The position numbers were made by a program, and so were the translations under genes. From IMG/VR virus record IMGVR_UViG_3300047560_000468, positions 1 to 39,947 of that record: a stretch of DNA of 39,947 nt; one strand, given 5' to 3'. The first letter of the stretch is position 1. Each line of letters starts with the position of its first letter. The notes beneath the pieces were generated by a model. That model worked only from the letters and a program-made list of their open reading frames with translations, searched no databases and was not told where the DNA came from. Origin of the DNA: a virus. Positions 7,319-16,700 of this stretch are shown here, piece after piece.

Positions 7319-8197
7319 ATGGCCTGGATGATGCCAGCAGCAATTATCGGAAGTTCGCTGCTTAGTTCAAGTACAGCTAGTGATGCAGCCAGTCAAGCAG
7401 CCGATGCTCAAAGATATGCTGCCGATAAAGCAGCAGCAGCAGCTCAGTTTAAACCTTATAGCATTACCACTGGTTTTGGTAAAAGCTATTTTAATCCTGA
7501 ATCTCAAACTGCTGGATATGAGCTTGACCCAAGACTGCAAGCCTTTAGAGATCAGCTTTATGGTTTGTCTTCATCCACGCTAGGACAGCTTGCTGGTACT
7601 ACTCCTGAAGCAGAAGCTCAGAAGTATGTTACTCAGCAAATGGGGCTTTTAGCGCCAACTAGACAAGCTGAAGATATTGCAGCTAGACAAGCTGCTCTAG
7701 GTACTGGACGTATTGGACTAGGTGTTACACCTGTTTCTTTAGGGGCTGGGAATCAAGCTGGTTTAGTTAATCCTGATGAGTTTGCTAGACAGCTTGCAAG
7801 AGAACGAGTTAATGCTCAGATTGCTGCTGAAGGAACTCAGTATGGTCAGAATGTTATTGACAAACTAATTGCTCGTGGCACTGGTTTGTTCAGCTCTGGT
7901 GCTGGTGTTGAACAGCTTGGCATGGGTACTCTTACCTCTGGTGCTGATATTGGTAAAGCTGCTGTTCCTGCTGGTGCTGCTCAAGCTCAGTCGTTGCTAT
8001 ATGGTGGTTTGAGTGCTGCTCAAAGTAACTTGGCTGGTGGCTTGGCTACTGCTAATGCCCTTCAGCGTGGTGGTTTAGCATTGAGTGGTATGTTTGCTCA
8101 ACCGCAGTCCCCTGCTACTACTTACTATCCTGCACTTAATCAGTCGTATTATAGTCAGTTTGGTATTACTCCTCAACAAGCGTCTATTGCAATCTAA
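7319..8197 (+). CDS. Internal virion (ejection) protein, gp14-like
   Basis: 292 aa. The Ala/Ser-rich hydrophobic N-terminus (MAWMMPAAIIGSSLLSS) and a long low-complexity helical body rich in Ala, Gln and Gly are typical of the smallest ejection protein of podoviruses (T7 gp14 is 196 aa). It is first of a run of four ejection-type genes, which in T7 are ejected ahead of the DNA to build the trans-envelope channel. Assignment rests on position, size order and composition rather than strong motifs. Confidence 0.65.
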   Translation: MAWMMPAAIIGSSLLSSSTASDAASQAADAQRYAADKAAAAAQFKPYSITTGFGKSYFNPESQTAGYELDPRLQAFRDQLYGLSSSTLGQLAGTTPEAEAQKYVTQQMGLLAPTRQAEDIAARQAALGTGRIGLGVTPVSLGAGNQAGLVNPDEFARQLARERVNAQIAAEGTQYGQNVIDKLIARGTGLFSSGAGVEQLGMGTLTSGADIGKAAVPAGAAQAQSLLYGGLSAAQSNLAGGLATANALQRGGLALSGMFAQPQSPATTYYPALNQSYYSQFGITPQQASIAI

Positions 8198-8208
8198 GGA
8201 GAAACATA

Positions 8209-9144
8209 ATGGCTAGTGATGTGATGTCGTTGTTTAATATGCCCACGCAAGAGCAACTAGGTCAAGACTATTTGCGTGGAATGATGGTTTCTCCTCAGCA
8301 ACTGGGACAGCAAAGCTTGCTACAACAGGTTGTTTCTATGGGAGGTAATGCTGGTGCTGGTATAGGCTATGGTCTTGGAAGACTCATGGGCGGTATGACT
8401 GCTGATGAGGTGAGAGCTAAAGGCATTAACGATGCTATGCAGACTGTTCAGGGCATGGGCCTTACCAGCGATGCTGATATGTATGGTGCTTTGTCTCAAG
8501 AGCTGGCTAAACGTGGCCTTACTCAAGATGCTCTGATGGCTCGTAACACTGGCTTGAAAGCTTTACAAGCTGAAGAACAGATGCGTCTTGCTCGTCAACA
8601 AGGCGACATCAATCTGTCTGAGCTTGGTATTAAACAAGAAGCTGCTGCTAGAGAAGCAGAACTGTTGCCTCTCAAGATTAAAGGGCTACAACTGGATATT
8701 ACGACTAAGGAAGAAGCTCTTAAAACTACTGAAGAGCAGCTTGCTGAAGCTCTCAAAGCTGGTGATACTCCTAGAGCACAAGGTTTGCAAAGACGATTGG
8801 ATGCTCAGAAAGAAGAGATCAACCTCAAGAAGCGTGAGCTGGACATTCGTTCTCGTCAGGCAGAGGCTTCTATGGTTACTGCTGAAGCTGCTAAGAGCAG
8901 AGCAGACGCTTTAGCAAATCAAGAGAGCTATTCTCAGAACGTCACTGTTAGAGATATGCTAGGACAACCTGTGTCTATTGGTCGTTATAGCACTAAGCTC
9001 AATGAGTTTATGGCTAACGATGGAACTAAATTTAAGACTAGAGCAGAACTTGAAGCTTATGCTAAAGAACAATCTGTTCCTGTTAATCCTGCACCCAATA
9101 AAGGAAAAACTCCTCAGAAACCCATCTCTTCTTTTGGAGGTTAA
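8209..9144 (+). CDS. Internal virion (ejection) protein, coiled-coil, gp15-like position
   Basis: 311 aa, beginning MASDVMSLFNMPTQEQLGQD after a GGAG ribosome-binding site. Residues ~120-240 form a long Glu/Lys/Leu/Ala helical region, very likely coiled coil. The C-terminus is Lys/Pro rich. Location between the gp14-like and the large ejection-type genes gives it the role of the middle ejection protein. It is much shorter than T7 gp15 (747 aa), so homology to gp15 itself is not claimed. Confidence 0.6.
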   Translation: MASDVMSLFNMPTQEQLGQDYLRGMMVSPQQLGQQSLLQQVVSMGGNAGAGIGYGLGRLMGGMTADEVRAKGINDAMQTVQGMGLTSDADMYGALSQELAKRGLTQDALMARNTGLKALQAEEQMRLARQQGDINLSELGIKQEAAAREAELLPLKIKGLQLDITTKEEALKTTEEQLAEALKAGDTPRAQGLQRRLDAQKEEINLKKRELDIRSRQAEASMVTAEAAKSRADALANQESYSQNVTVRDMLGQPVSIGRYSTKLNEFMANDGTKFKTRAELEAYAKEQSVPVNPAPNKGKTPQKPISSFGG

Positions 9145-9147
9145 TTG

Positions 9148-11214
9148 ATGGCTACAATGCTCTCGCCTGAAGAACAGGTGATGGGGGCCGTAGGAGACAC
9201 AGGGGCTATCCCTCAAGGTGGCTTCGACATTGTTGGTGCTCTCCAAGAAGGTTACTCACAACAAGATATTGCTGATTATCTAGCTCAAAAGAAAGGCTTT
9301 GATATTGCTGGAGCTAGACAAGAAGGCTATAAAGATGATCAAATCATTGCTCATTTGATGGGTGAGGGTGCTTTCACTGCTGGCATGAAGCAATTCATTC
9401 AAGCCGGTGGGAGTTCTATCAAAGGTCTTGCCCAACTTGGCGGTCAACTTGATGTTGAAAGAGCATTGGCTGAACGTCAAGCTGCTGACATTGCTGCTGC
9501 TAATAATAGGGCTGCTGATATTGCTGGATATGTTGCTGGATCTATTTTAGACCCAATTGCCCTTCCTGCCTGGGCTGTTGCTCCTTTAAGAGGAGCTACT
9601 ATGACAGGTACATTACTCAGACAAGGCGCTGCACAAGGAGCCTTTGCTGGTGCATTAGAGCCTCGACTGACAGAAGAAGACAGCATTGTTAAGAACATTC
9701 TACTAGGCACTGCTTTTGGCGGTGCTTTTGGTGCTGGTATTGGTAAGCTCATTGACAAAGCTGCTGCTAAAGCTGCTGATGTCACCGATGTTACTAAAGC
9801 AACTGAAGATGCAGACCTAACTAAACAAGCAAGCAAGACAGCTATTGAAGATTTAACTAAAGCTGTTGCTCCTGAGACTGTCCCCTCTGAGAGAGCAATC
9901 TCTGGTGAGGGCGTTGCTTCTCGCATTATGGATGAGCCTCAAAGACAGGCTATCACTACTCGTATTGGTCAACTTCAAAGCGAGGTGGATGAGCTTCGTT
10001 GGAGGCAGGCAGAGGGAACCCCGCAAGTTACCCCGCAAGTTACCCCGCAAGCAGCCTTGCTCAGAGGTGAAACCCCTGCTCCTGTTAACTTGGCTGACAA
10101 TTTACCTTCAACCTCTAGAGGGCTCTTTACGCCCACGAGAGAGCAGCCTAGTACCCAGGTACCAGCTCTGTTCCAAAAGCCCGTAGAAGCCGTTCCTGAA
10201 GCTCCTAGAGGCATTGCTACACCACAGCAACCTGCTTTGTTCCAAGGAGGCTTGGACAATGCCATTCAAACCAGACAAGATGAGATTGCTCGTTTGCGTA
10301 ATATGCTGACAGAGCAAGACCAGCTAATTGCAAACAGGAACAAGCCTGAGATGGTGCAAGTGGAAACAAGAAAGCCTCTGGCTCCTGATGCTCCGCTAAC
10401 CCCTGCTGAAACTCAGACCATTGCAAAGCTCCAGAAGGTGCTGGATGACAATGGATTTAAGAACATGGATGAGGCTATTGTAGCTACAGGAAAACCTGCT
10501 GAGGTGGCTGCTGCTCAGGCTCGTATTGACTCTGGTAATGTTCAAACCCTTGAGCAAATTGTCAGGGGTTTTCGTTCTGGTGGCTCTGCTGCTGTTGCTC
10601 CCGAGCGTATGTATGCTGGAGCTACTGTGTTCCCTGATGTTGAAAGAGCTGTGGTTGGTGCAGTAATGGGCGAAAAAGCCCCTCAACTTAAGATTGAACC
10701 TGTCAGTAATGCTGATGTAAACAAACTACTTCAGGATACTGTTGGCTTCTTAGGTAAAGACTTAAAGACTATGCGTGAAGGCGGTGACTTTTCTGGAACT
10801 TTGAAGGGAACTGTTGAAGCTGGTATTCAGTCTGCTCGAAAAGCTGCTGCTGAAGAGGGTTCCTACCTTGCTTGGCTGTTCAAAAAAGACGAGAATGGCA
10901 ACTTCATAAACATCGACAAGAGCTGGGGTAGAGGAGAAATTGCTGCTTTTATGCCAGTTGTCAGAGATGCAACAAATGTGTATAATAGATTGATGGATGA
11001 AGCTGTAACACTAAATACTAAAGGTGATCTTAGTGATGCTGCTCTCCAGACCATCATGGAAAAGATGGCTTATCCAATTCAAATCATGGGTATTTTCCAA
11101 GCAAAAAGAACTCAAGCCTCTCGTAGCTTGAATGCTTTCAGAACTCTAGACATGAGCCTCAAAGATGGCAAAACTGTTAAGGGATTTATGAATGCTGGTG
11201 TGCCCTGCGCCTAA
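9148..11214 (+). CDS. Large ejection-type internal virion protein, N-terminal half
   Basis: 688 aa from ATG 9148, which has GGAGG 7 nt upstream; a TTG directly before it is not needed. Near the N-terminus are two copies of an ~18-residue repeat (FDIVGALQEGYSQQDIADYL, then FDIAGARQEGYKDDQIIAHL). A Gly/Ala-rich hydrophobic stretch follows (~residues 150-200, FGGAFGAGIG), then a Pro/Thr/Gln-rich linker. No lysozyme motif is visible here. With the next gene it totals about 1365 aa, similar to T7 gp16 (1318 aa), suggesting a split large ejection protein. It ends 10 nt before the next ATG. Confidence 0.65.
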   Translation: MATMLSPEEQVMGAVGDTGAIPQGGFDIVGALQEGYSQQDIADYLAQKKGFDIAGARQEGYKDDQIIAHLMGEGAFTAGMKQFIQAGGSSIKGLAQLGGQLDVERALAERQAADIAAANNRAADIAGYVAGSILDPIALPAWAVAPLRGATMTGTLLRQGAAQGAFAGALEPRLTEEDSIVKNILLGTAFGGAFGAGIGKLIDKAAAKAADVTDVTKATEDADLTKQASKTAIEDLTKAVAPETVPSERAISGEGVASRIMDEPQRQAITTRIGQLQSEVDELRWRQAEGTPQVTPQVTPQAALLRGETPAPVNLADNLPSTSRGLFTPTREQPSTQVPALFQKPVEAVPEAPRGIATPQQPALFQGGLDNAIQTRQDEIARLRNMLTEQDQLIANRNKPEMVQVETRKPLAPDAPLTPAETQTIAKLQKVLDDNGFKNMDEAIVATGKPAEVAAAQARIDSGNVQTLEQIVRGFRSGGSAAVAPERMYAGATVFPDVERAVVGAVMGEKAPQLKIEPVSNADVNKLLQDTVGFLGKDLKTMREGGDFSGTLKGTVEAGIQSARKAAAEEGSYLAWLFKKDENGNFINIDKSWGRGEIAAFMPVVRDATNVYNRLMDEAVTLNTKGDLSDAALQTIMEKMAYPIQIMGIFQAKRTQASRSLNAFRTLDMSLKDGKTVKGFMNAGVPCA
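10018..10050 (+). repeat. 12-nt tandem repeat, 2.75 copies
   Basis: The unit ACCCCGCAAGTT is repeated perfectly from 10018, encoding Thr-Pro-Gln-Val repeats in the linker of the large ejection protein. The length keeps the frame, so copy number could vary without breaking the gene. Confidence 0.85.
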
Positions 11215-11224
11215 AGGAACAACA

Positions 11225-13255
11225 ATGCCATTTGATAAAGCGTGTTTAACACAAGCCAGAGAGTTGATTGATACGGCTACTCAGGTTAAACAATTTCAAA
11301 GCTTAGACAAAGCTACTCAAGATAAAGTTATTGGTCAGCTTACTGGTGATGCAATTAAGAATCAATGGAGTGCAAAAAAAGTTAGAGAGATGGTAGCTGA
11401 GTATATTGTTAATGGCTATCTCACTGCTCCTACAAACATTGCGACCAACATTGGGTCTGCTATTTCTCAAACACTTGTAACTCCTGTTGCTCGTGAGCTG
11501 GAAACTGCGCTTGCTAAACTAACTAAAGCACAAGGAGCTGAAGAGCGTGTCTTTGGTGAAGGGTTGGCTATGATTAAAGCTGCCTTCAAGAACTTCGGTG
11601 AGCGTATTGACTTCTTTAAGGCTGGATATAATAGAGGATTCCCTCTTGAAACCAAGGTGAGTGCTGGAGCTTTTGGTATCTCTGAAAAAGACTTCAAGAC
11701 TTACACAGATAAGCTTGGCCTTGACCAGACTGAAGCATTGCTGTTTAAGCAAGAGCTATATGACGCATATGGAACTCGTAAGATTCCTGGCTTGTTTGGT
11801 AAAGTGCTTTCACAAGGTGCTCGTGCTGGTGTGGGCATTGACGAGGCAAACAAAGCCATGTTTAGACGCATGGAGTTTGATGCTTTGTCATATCGTATGG
11901 CACAGCTCACAGCTAAGAAAGAAGGAATCTCTGTTGCTGATGCTGAAAAACGTTGGGCTATAGATGATTTAAGCCCTGCCGACTATCAAGCTAAAATTAC
12001 ACAAGCCTTGCAAAAGATGGGCTTTGAGAGTCCTGTTGCTGAATACAATAAGTTACAAAACTCTGTGAGAACTCTAGTGTTCCAAGGTGAGGGTGGTAAG
12101 CTTCTCAATAAAGTAACTCAGTTCAGAGCTGAGCATCCTTTGTTTGGTGCTTTGGTTGCTCCCTTTGTTAAGACACCCGCATTGATTCTTAACGAGGGTG
12201 TGGCTTATGTTCCTGTTGTTGGTATGCTTCATCGTAGAGCTAAGATAGATCCTGTTACTGGGTTGTTCCAAGGCACTGACTTTGCTGCTCGTATTCCATC
12301 ACAACGAGCTGAACTTCTAGCTAAGCAAGCCCTTGGAATTGCTGCAACTGCTTATGCTAATCACCTTGTTGACCAAGGACTATTAACTGGTTCTGAACCA
12401 TCAGGGGATAAGCCTAAGTTTTCCATTAAAGTGGGAGACACTTGGTATGGATATGGTCGAGTGGAGCCTTTAGCTACTGTGCTTGGCCTTGCTTCTGATC
12501 TGCAAGAGCTTAGAAACAAATATGCTAAAGACCCTGAAGCTGGTAAAGAAGTTTTGAAAGATGTGGAAAAGTATGGTGCTTTATACATGAAAGCCATATC
12601 GGATAACATCACTCAGAAGAGTTTTATGGAAGGCTTTGCTAAGTTCTTTGCTGCTGCTGTAGACCCAGAAAAGAATGTTGGAAGTTTCCTACAAAGCTAC
12701 GCAACTGCTCTTGTTCCTGCTGGTGTGGCTGCTGTTGCTAGAACCATTGACCCTATCGAACGTGAAGTGACAACCTTCTTTGATAAGGTTAAAGGACGCT
12801 TGCCGGGAGTACGTGAAACACTTCCTCCTAAGTATGACATTACAGGTCAGCCTGTTGAGCGTAGCTTAGGTGAAGTATGGGCTGGCATCAAAACTAAAAC
12901 TCCTAACGCTATTCAAACAGCTCTTGAAGAAAGTGGCTATACCTTTACTCCAAGCGATAAGAAGATTAAGGGTGTTGAACTAACCACTCAGCAGCTTGCT
13001 GAATATAGAAAGCTTTCTGGTAATTACTTTGCTAGTATTGTAACTGAACTGGAAAAAAATCCACAGTTTAAACAAGCAGATGATAGCATGAAAGACCTTA
13101 TCTTGAAGCAACAACTGACGAGAGCTAGAAGTGCTGCTGCTGACCAGCTTGCAAGTACTTTGTTAGCAACAGATCCTAAGTTTAGGGAAGACTTTATAAG
13201 AGAATTTAGGATAAAGAAAGGTCAAGCAGACCAACTTCTAAGAGAACAAAGATAA
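11225..13255 (+). CDS. Large ejection-type internal virion protein, C-terminal half
   Basis: 676 aa from ATG 11225, which has AAGGA 6 nt upstream; an in-frame ATG at 11192 lies inside the previous gene and lacks such a site. The sequence starts abruptly (MPFDKACLTQARELIDTATQ) and soon reaches VAEYIVNGYLTAPTNIATNI, a segment I associate with the middle of very large phage virion proteins. The rest is mainly helical. It is last in the structural arm and is followed directly by the bidirectional terminator. It could be the C-terminal half of a gp16-like protein that is now a separate gene. Confidence 0.65.
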   Translation: MPFDKACLTQARELIDTATQVKQFQSLDKATQDKVIGQLTGDAIKNQWSAKKVREMVAEYIVNGYLTAPTNIATNIGSAISQTLVTPVARELETALAKLTKAQGAEERVFGEGLAMIKAAFKNFGERIDFFKAGYNRGFPLETKVSAGAFGISEKDFKTYTDKLGLDQTEALLFKQELYDAYGTRKIPGLFGKVLSQGARAGVGIDEANKAMFRRMEFDALSYRMAQLTAKKEGISVADAEKRWAIDDLSPADYQAKITQALQKMGFESPVAEYNKLQNSVRTLVFQGEGGKLLNKVTQFRAEHPLFGALVAPFVKTPALILNEGVAYVPVVGMLHRRAKIDPVTGLFQGTDFAARIPSQRAELLAKQALGIAATAYANHLVDQGLLTGSEPSGDKPKFSIKVGDTWYGYGRVEPLATVLGLASDLQELRNKYAKDPEAGKEVLKDVEKYGALYMKAISDNITQKSFMEGFAKFFAAAVDPEKNVGSFLQSYATALVPAGVAAVARTIDPIEREVTTFFDKVKGRLPGVRETLPPKYDITGQPVERSLGEVWAGIKTKTPNAIQTALEESGYTFTPSDKKIKGVELTTQQLAEYRKLSGNYFASIVTELEKNPQFKQADDSMKDLILKQQLTRARSAAADQLASTLLATDPKFREDFIREFRIKKGQADQLLREQR

Positions 13256-13290
13256 ACAAAAAGGGCTCCACTAAGGAGCCCTTCTTTTTT
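13256..13290. terminator. Bidirectional rho-independent terminator between convergent arms
   Basis: A perfect 9-bp stem AAGGGCTCC (13261-13269) / GGAGCCCTT (13275-13283) with loop ACTAA. It is followed by CTTTTTT and preceded by a run of A, so it works in both directions. It separates the structural arm (plus) from the early/replication arm (minus). Confidence 0.93.
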
Positions 13291-13308
13291 GGTAACTTAA
13301 AAGTTACT
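13291..13308. repeat. Dispersed 18-bp palindrome, site 2 (GGTAACT-N4-AGTTACT)
   Basis: GGTAACT, TAAA, AGTTACT: six perfect pairs plus a terminal wobble. The stop codon of the minus-strand gene ending at 13304 is inside it. It lies next to the bidirectional terminator. Confidence 0.75.
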
Positions 13309-13480
13309 TCCCTTTTTCATAGAAGTCACCAATGTAAATAGATATGAATGGAAGTTTTATAATTATTCCAACATACTCTAAATCAACTTCTTTTCCATCT
13401 TCTACTAAGGTGTGCTGAATATCTTCATTGTATTCAATATCCAGTCCAATACCTTGTCTAAGCCTAATTAAGATCATCAT
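13304..13480 (-). CDS. 58-aa hypothetical protein, last gene of the early arm
   Basis: Begins MMILIRLRQGIGLDIEYNED, with GAGGT just before the start, and lies immediately downstream of the ribonucleotide reductase whose stop is two bases away. It is acidic in the middle and has beta-like alternation (VGIIIKLPFISIYIG). It does not resemble a glutaredoxin or any family I can name, although its position after nrdJ makes a link with nucleotide metabolism possible. It ends inside palindrome site 2. Confidence 0.6.
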   Translation of the reverse strand: MMILIRLRQGIGLDIEYNEDIQHTLVEDGKEVDLEYVGIIIKLPFISIYIGDFYEKGK

Positions 13481-13481
13481 A

Positions 13482-15398
13482 TTACCTCACAGGGCAAGCA
13501 CCAGAAGCACACTCATCTTCAAGACCAATGTTTGCTTCATCAATCTGCGTGATCAATCGAGTATTAGCAACCATCTCATCATATTGCTCTTTAGTAATTT
13601 CTTCCAATGGAGCTTGTTTGAATCCATGATCGCTATGCAACAGGAACGACAGGCTCTTGTGGTTGTTCTTGTAATGCTTCTTGAGATATTTACGAATCTC
13701 AGGTAGCTCTTCCTTGCGGTAGTAGATTGTGCAGCTCACGCTGTTGTCACTCCATACTTCCTGCAACCACTTAACAACCTCAAGCTGGTCAATGGCAGTC
13801 ATGTCTTTAGCCAGCAAAGCCTCTTCAGGGTGGCTAAAGGGGAAGCTAACAACGACAGTGCCAAAGTCCTCAGAGCCATCAAAGTTCTGCTGATACTCCA
13901 CATGATAGCCATGATCTTTACAAACCTGCACCAGAGGGTGATTGCTTGCAATACGAATACGGCGAATCATGTAACGAGCATAGGCAGGATGAGCACCCGG
14001 AGTGACACCGGGAAGCAGGCTCAGAGTGCCAGAGGGCTTCACAGTGGTAATCTTAATGCTCTCAGGGAACCCATTCTCCTCTGAATACTCTTTGTCAAAC
14101 TCACGCAGCTTGGTGTAAACCTCCTTGAGCCAGCTCTTTTGATCTTCAGTGGCTTGCAACACCCCTGTCACACCAATGCCCATACGCATATTCTTGTTAA
14201 CAATAGCCTCGGTACTCTTCAAGTGACACTTGAGGGCAAGGCTATGTTTGTTAATGCGATATAGCAGGGTGGCTACATCCAGAAATTCTTCTTTGCTTGT
14301 GATGTTGGGCAGGAAGATTTCAGCCAAGCAGCAGGTTTCCTTATCTGCTAGGCTTTGCTCAGCGCAAGGATTATATCCCTGAACTTCTGGGTCAGGGTAT
14401 TGGGTCTCCCCCAGTCTTCCAATCTTTCGAGAAAGCTTAAGGTTGATGAGGCCATAGGGCTCACCTTTCCCTTCGTAACCATCCCAGAAGAATTCATGCA
14501 AATCTCCGATGTCATTGCACACCACGCTGTTGTTGGACATAGCTCTCCAGCTCGGGATATTTCCCAAGTCCCATCGTTTAGCAAGTAAATATTCCACATC
14601 GTCTGAATCTCCAATTGCAATCTGAGCTGAACGGCGAACATTACCAGCTACCACAATAGCACCAATAATGTTCATAATATCCAAGCAGTCCACAGGGCGA
14701 ACCTTCTTACCTGCTCTCTTCTCCAAGATTTCACCAATCTTAGTGATGCCCCACACGAGGTCTTCAGGGCCAGAGGCAGTACCACCAAAGCCCTTGATAG
14801 GAGCCCCTTTAGAGCGAATAAGCTTGGTGCTGTAGGTGAAGGTCTGCTTACCACTTTCGTGAGCTAGGAAGGCTGCTTTAAGCGTTTTCCCAAGCAATCT
14901 AACCCAGCCCTCCCTGCTGTCAGGAACAATGAAGTCTGCATCATCAGAATCAATACGTGTTGGAGTCTTAAAAGATTCCTTGACAGGGGGGAGTTTATCT
15001 ACGTTAGCTTTCTGAATGTTATAACCAACACCAGAGCCAAGCATAAGCAAATCCATGGCCCAGATAAAAGGCTCTACAGGTTGATCAACCACAGTGAAAG
15101 CGCAGTTCTGAAGGCTAGACAAACCCAATCGGTTAACAGTATCAGTACCAAGTTGCCACAGGAAACGCCCTGCAACAGTCCCCTTCAAAAGCATTAGGTG
15201 GTTCTTTAAACGTTCATTCTCTTCGTCAGTAAAGCCACAGCCAAGCTGTTCATTACACGCCTTCACAACACGAGAGATAGTTTCATTAAATTCCTCAGTC
15301 GGGCTGTTGGGGTCTGCTTCGTTTAAGCGCCTAGAGTATGTACGCTTATATGTTAAATAACCAACAGTGCTCCAAGGAGTACCAGTCTCATAACTCAT
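13482..15398 (-). CDS. nrdJ: Adenosylcobalamin-dependent (class II) ribonucleotide reductase, monomeric
   Basis: 638 aa, related to the monomeric Lactobacillus leichmannii ribonucleoside-triphosphate reductase. Key cysteines are in place: C99 (QNCAFTVVD) and C356 (KETCCLAE) as the redox pair, C345 in NPCAEQ as the thiyl radical residue, with E347, and C-terminal C630/C635 (CASGACPVR) that re-reduce the active site. It makes deoxyribonucleotides for phage DNA synthesis and needs cobalamin from host or environment, but no oxygen and no small subunit. The start has AAAGGGAAC upstream and overlaps the previous small gene by 11 nt. ThyX is encoded in the same arm. Confidence 0.95.
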   Translation of the reverse strand: MSYETGTPWSTVGYLTYKRTYSRRLNEADPNSPTEEFNETISRVVKACNEQLGCGFTDEENERLKNHLMLLKGTVAGRFLWQLGTDTVNRLGLSSLQNCAFTVVDQPVEPFIWAMDLLMLGSGVGYNIQKANVDKLPPVKESFKTPTRIDSDDADFIVPDSREGWVRLLGKTLKAAFLAHESGKQTFTYSTKLIRSKGAPIKGFGGTASGPEDLVWGITKIGEILEKRAGKKVRPVDCLDIMNIIGAIVVAGNVRRSAQIAIGDSDDVEYLLAKRWDLGNIPSWRAMSNNSVVCNDIGDLHEFFWDGYEGKGEPYGLINLKLSRKIGRLGETQYPDPEVQGYNPCAEQSLADKETCCLAEIFLPNITSKEEFLDVATLLYRINKHSLALKCHLKSTEAIVNKNMRMGIGVTGVLQATEDQKSWLKEVYTKLREFDKEYSEENGFPESIKITTVKPSGTLSLLPGVTPGAHPAYARYMIRRIRIASNHPLVQVCKDHGYHVEYQQNFDGSEDFGTVVVSFPFSHPEEALLAKDMTAIDQLEVVKWLQEVWSDNSVSCTIYYRKEELPEIRKYLKKHYKNNHKSLSFLLHSDHGFKQAPLEEITKEQYDEMVANTRLITQIDEANIGLEDECASGACPVR

Positions 15399-15549
15399 TA
15401 AGTTCCCTTTCTAGAAAGTCTGCTTTTTCTTCTATCTTATCCATAAATCTATCGACTAGCTCATCCTCGCTAATGTCCAATAGTTCCAATATTGTAACAC
15501 AGTCCTGCCTTCTAAGCAAGTCTGCAATATCGACTAAAGTGAATGCCAT
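15388..15549 (-). CDS. 53-aa acidic hypothetical protein
   Basis: Begins MAFTLVDIADLLRRQDCVTI and continues LELLDISEDELVDRFMDKIE; entirely helical and acidic. It overlaps the nrdJ start by 11 nt and begins one base after the upstream stop, so it is part of the same operon. Similar small phage proteins with a LELLDIS-DELVDRF core exist, without known function. Confidence 0.65.
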   Translation of the reverse strand: MAFTLVDIADLLRRQDCVTILELLDISEDELVDRFMDKIEEKADFLERELNEL

Positions 15550-15550
15550 G

Positions 15551-15703
15551 TTATCCGTTAATCCAGTCGCTTAGATTCTCCATGCCTCTATCGCATAGAG
15601 TAATACCAGAAGAAAAAGCTTCACGAGAGAACTCATATAATACACCACCAAGAATCAGGGGAGCAGCTACAAGGATAATTAAATATTGTGTAAGTTTACG
15701 CAT
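15551..15703 (-). CDS. 50-aa membrane protein
   Basis: Begins MRKLTQYLIILVAAPLILGG, a positively charged start followed by one membrane span, then a short acidic/polar domain ending LSDWING. It overlaps the upstream metallophosphoesterase gene by 8 nt. Not recognised; probably an inner-membrane protein with the C-terminus in the periplasm, by the positive-inside rule. Confidence 0.55.
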   Translation of the reverse strand: MRKLTQYLIILVAAPLILGGVLYEFSREAFSSGITLCDRGMENLSDWING

Positions 15704-16457
15704 ACTTCTCTTTCAAGTAAGTGAGGCTAACGGGGAGCTCGTCAAAACTTCCATCGTCTACCTCGTTGAACATCCACACACCAGCCCATGAGCCATTGGT
15801 TTGAGGGGTTAAATAGTCTTCATCATGTGGGTAGCAAATACCAGCAAACAATCCAGTCATACGCTTACCATCAGCTCTACGAGCATAGGCAATTCCTCTG
15901 TCTTGTACGTGACCCATGACACAACTCATGTGCTTTTTTGCCAACAAAAGCGTAGGAGAGCTAACGGGCCTACCCATAACACCAGAAGTAAAGTAGTGGC
16001 AATAAGCAACACCATTAAGAACAACAGGTTGTAGATAGTCATAACACTCCCAACCATAATCCTTGAGATGAAAATCATGGTAGCCAATAAGTCCGTCCAG
16101 TTTCCTGTCAGATTCAATCGCTCGTTGAATTCGTTCTTCATGGTTGCCTAGCAGAAACACCATACGAGGCTTCCACTGCTTCTCCTTATTCTTCTTAAGA
16201 CGTAATTGTTCTTCATGGATCGGAGCTAAGAGAGCTTCCATACCAGCCTTACCAGCTTCAATATCAGACTGGTATGTACGCCCTTCAAAGCTCTTCTTAC
16301 CTACATCATAGATGGACAAGCTAGGCATATCCCAATGATCACCGAGATGAATGATTACATCAGGCTTCTTCTCAGCAGCATACTTACCGACCCATGAGAG
16401 GTGCTCAAAAGTATGTCCTGGTTTACATTGTGTATCAGGAATAACTAAATGTCTCAT
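15696..16457 (-). CDS. Calcineurin-like metallophosphoesterase
   Basis: 253 aa from ATG 16457 (MRHLVIPDTQ); the open frame upstream lies inside the previous gene. Metallophosphoesterase motifs are in order: VIPDTQ near the N-terminus (D-x-Q rather than the usual D-x-H), LGDHWD, LLGNHEER, then CHYFTSG and MGHVQD. It binds two metal ions and hydrolyses a phosphodiester or phosphomonoester; the substrate is not evident. Proteins of this type are common among replication/repair genes of T7-like phages of aquatic bacteria, and its position between the tRNA and nrdJ fits nucleotide metabolism or DNA repair. Confidence 0.85.
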   Translation of the reverse strand: MRHLVIPDTQCKPGHTFEHLSWVGKYAAEKKPDVIIHLGDHWDMPSLSIYDVGKKSFEGRTYQSDIEAGKAGMEALLAPIHEEQLRLKKNKEKQWKPRMVFLLGNHEERIQRAIESDRKLDGLIGYHDFHLKDYGWECYDYLQPVVLNGVAYCHYFTSGVMGRPVSSPTLLLAKKHMSCVMGHVQDRGIAYARRADGKRMTGLFAGICYPHDEDYLTPQTNGSWAGVWMFNEVDDGSFDELPVSLTYLKEKYA

Positions 16458-16683
16458 CTTCTTGCATGGCCTTATATGAAGGATTATCCTTGAGCATCTT
16501 CTCCATTTTAAGGAGAACATTTACATAACCACATCCCTCAAGGAAATGAGCAAAGTGCAGCAGTACTTCTACCCACGTTACATCTTCAGGAAAATGAGAA
16601 GCCACCTCGCAGGTGCGATAAGTAGGCTCATCATAGTTTCCTTCAATCATCTCAAATCTAAAGCGTTTAAATTCATTGTTCAT
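16435..16683 (-). CDS. Conserved hypothetical phage protein
   Basis: 82 aa, starting MNNEFKRFRFEMIEGNYDE with GGAA upstream. The middle (VTWVEVLLHFAHFLEGCGYV) is predicted helical and resembles a short phage family with unknown role. It overlaps the phosphoesterase start by 23 nt and lies 17 nt downstream of the tRNA. Confidence 0.7.
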   Translation of the reverse strand: MNNEFKRFRFEMIEGNYDEPTYRTCEVASHFPEDVTWVEVLLHFAHFLEGCGYVNVLLKMEKMLKDNPSYKAMQEDETFSYS

Positions 16684-16700
16684 AAGAATTCCGTATGTTT

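Noticed and set aside
9477-9926. Minus-strand 149-aa Ala/Ser-rich frame
   Set aside because: Exactly antisense to the Ala-rich part of the ejection protein; a shadow.
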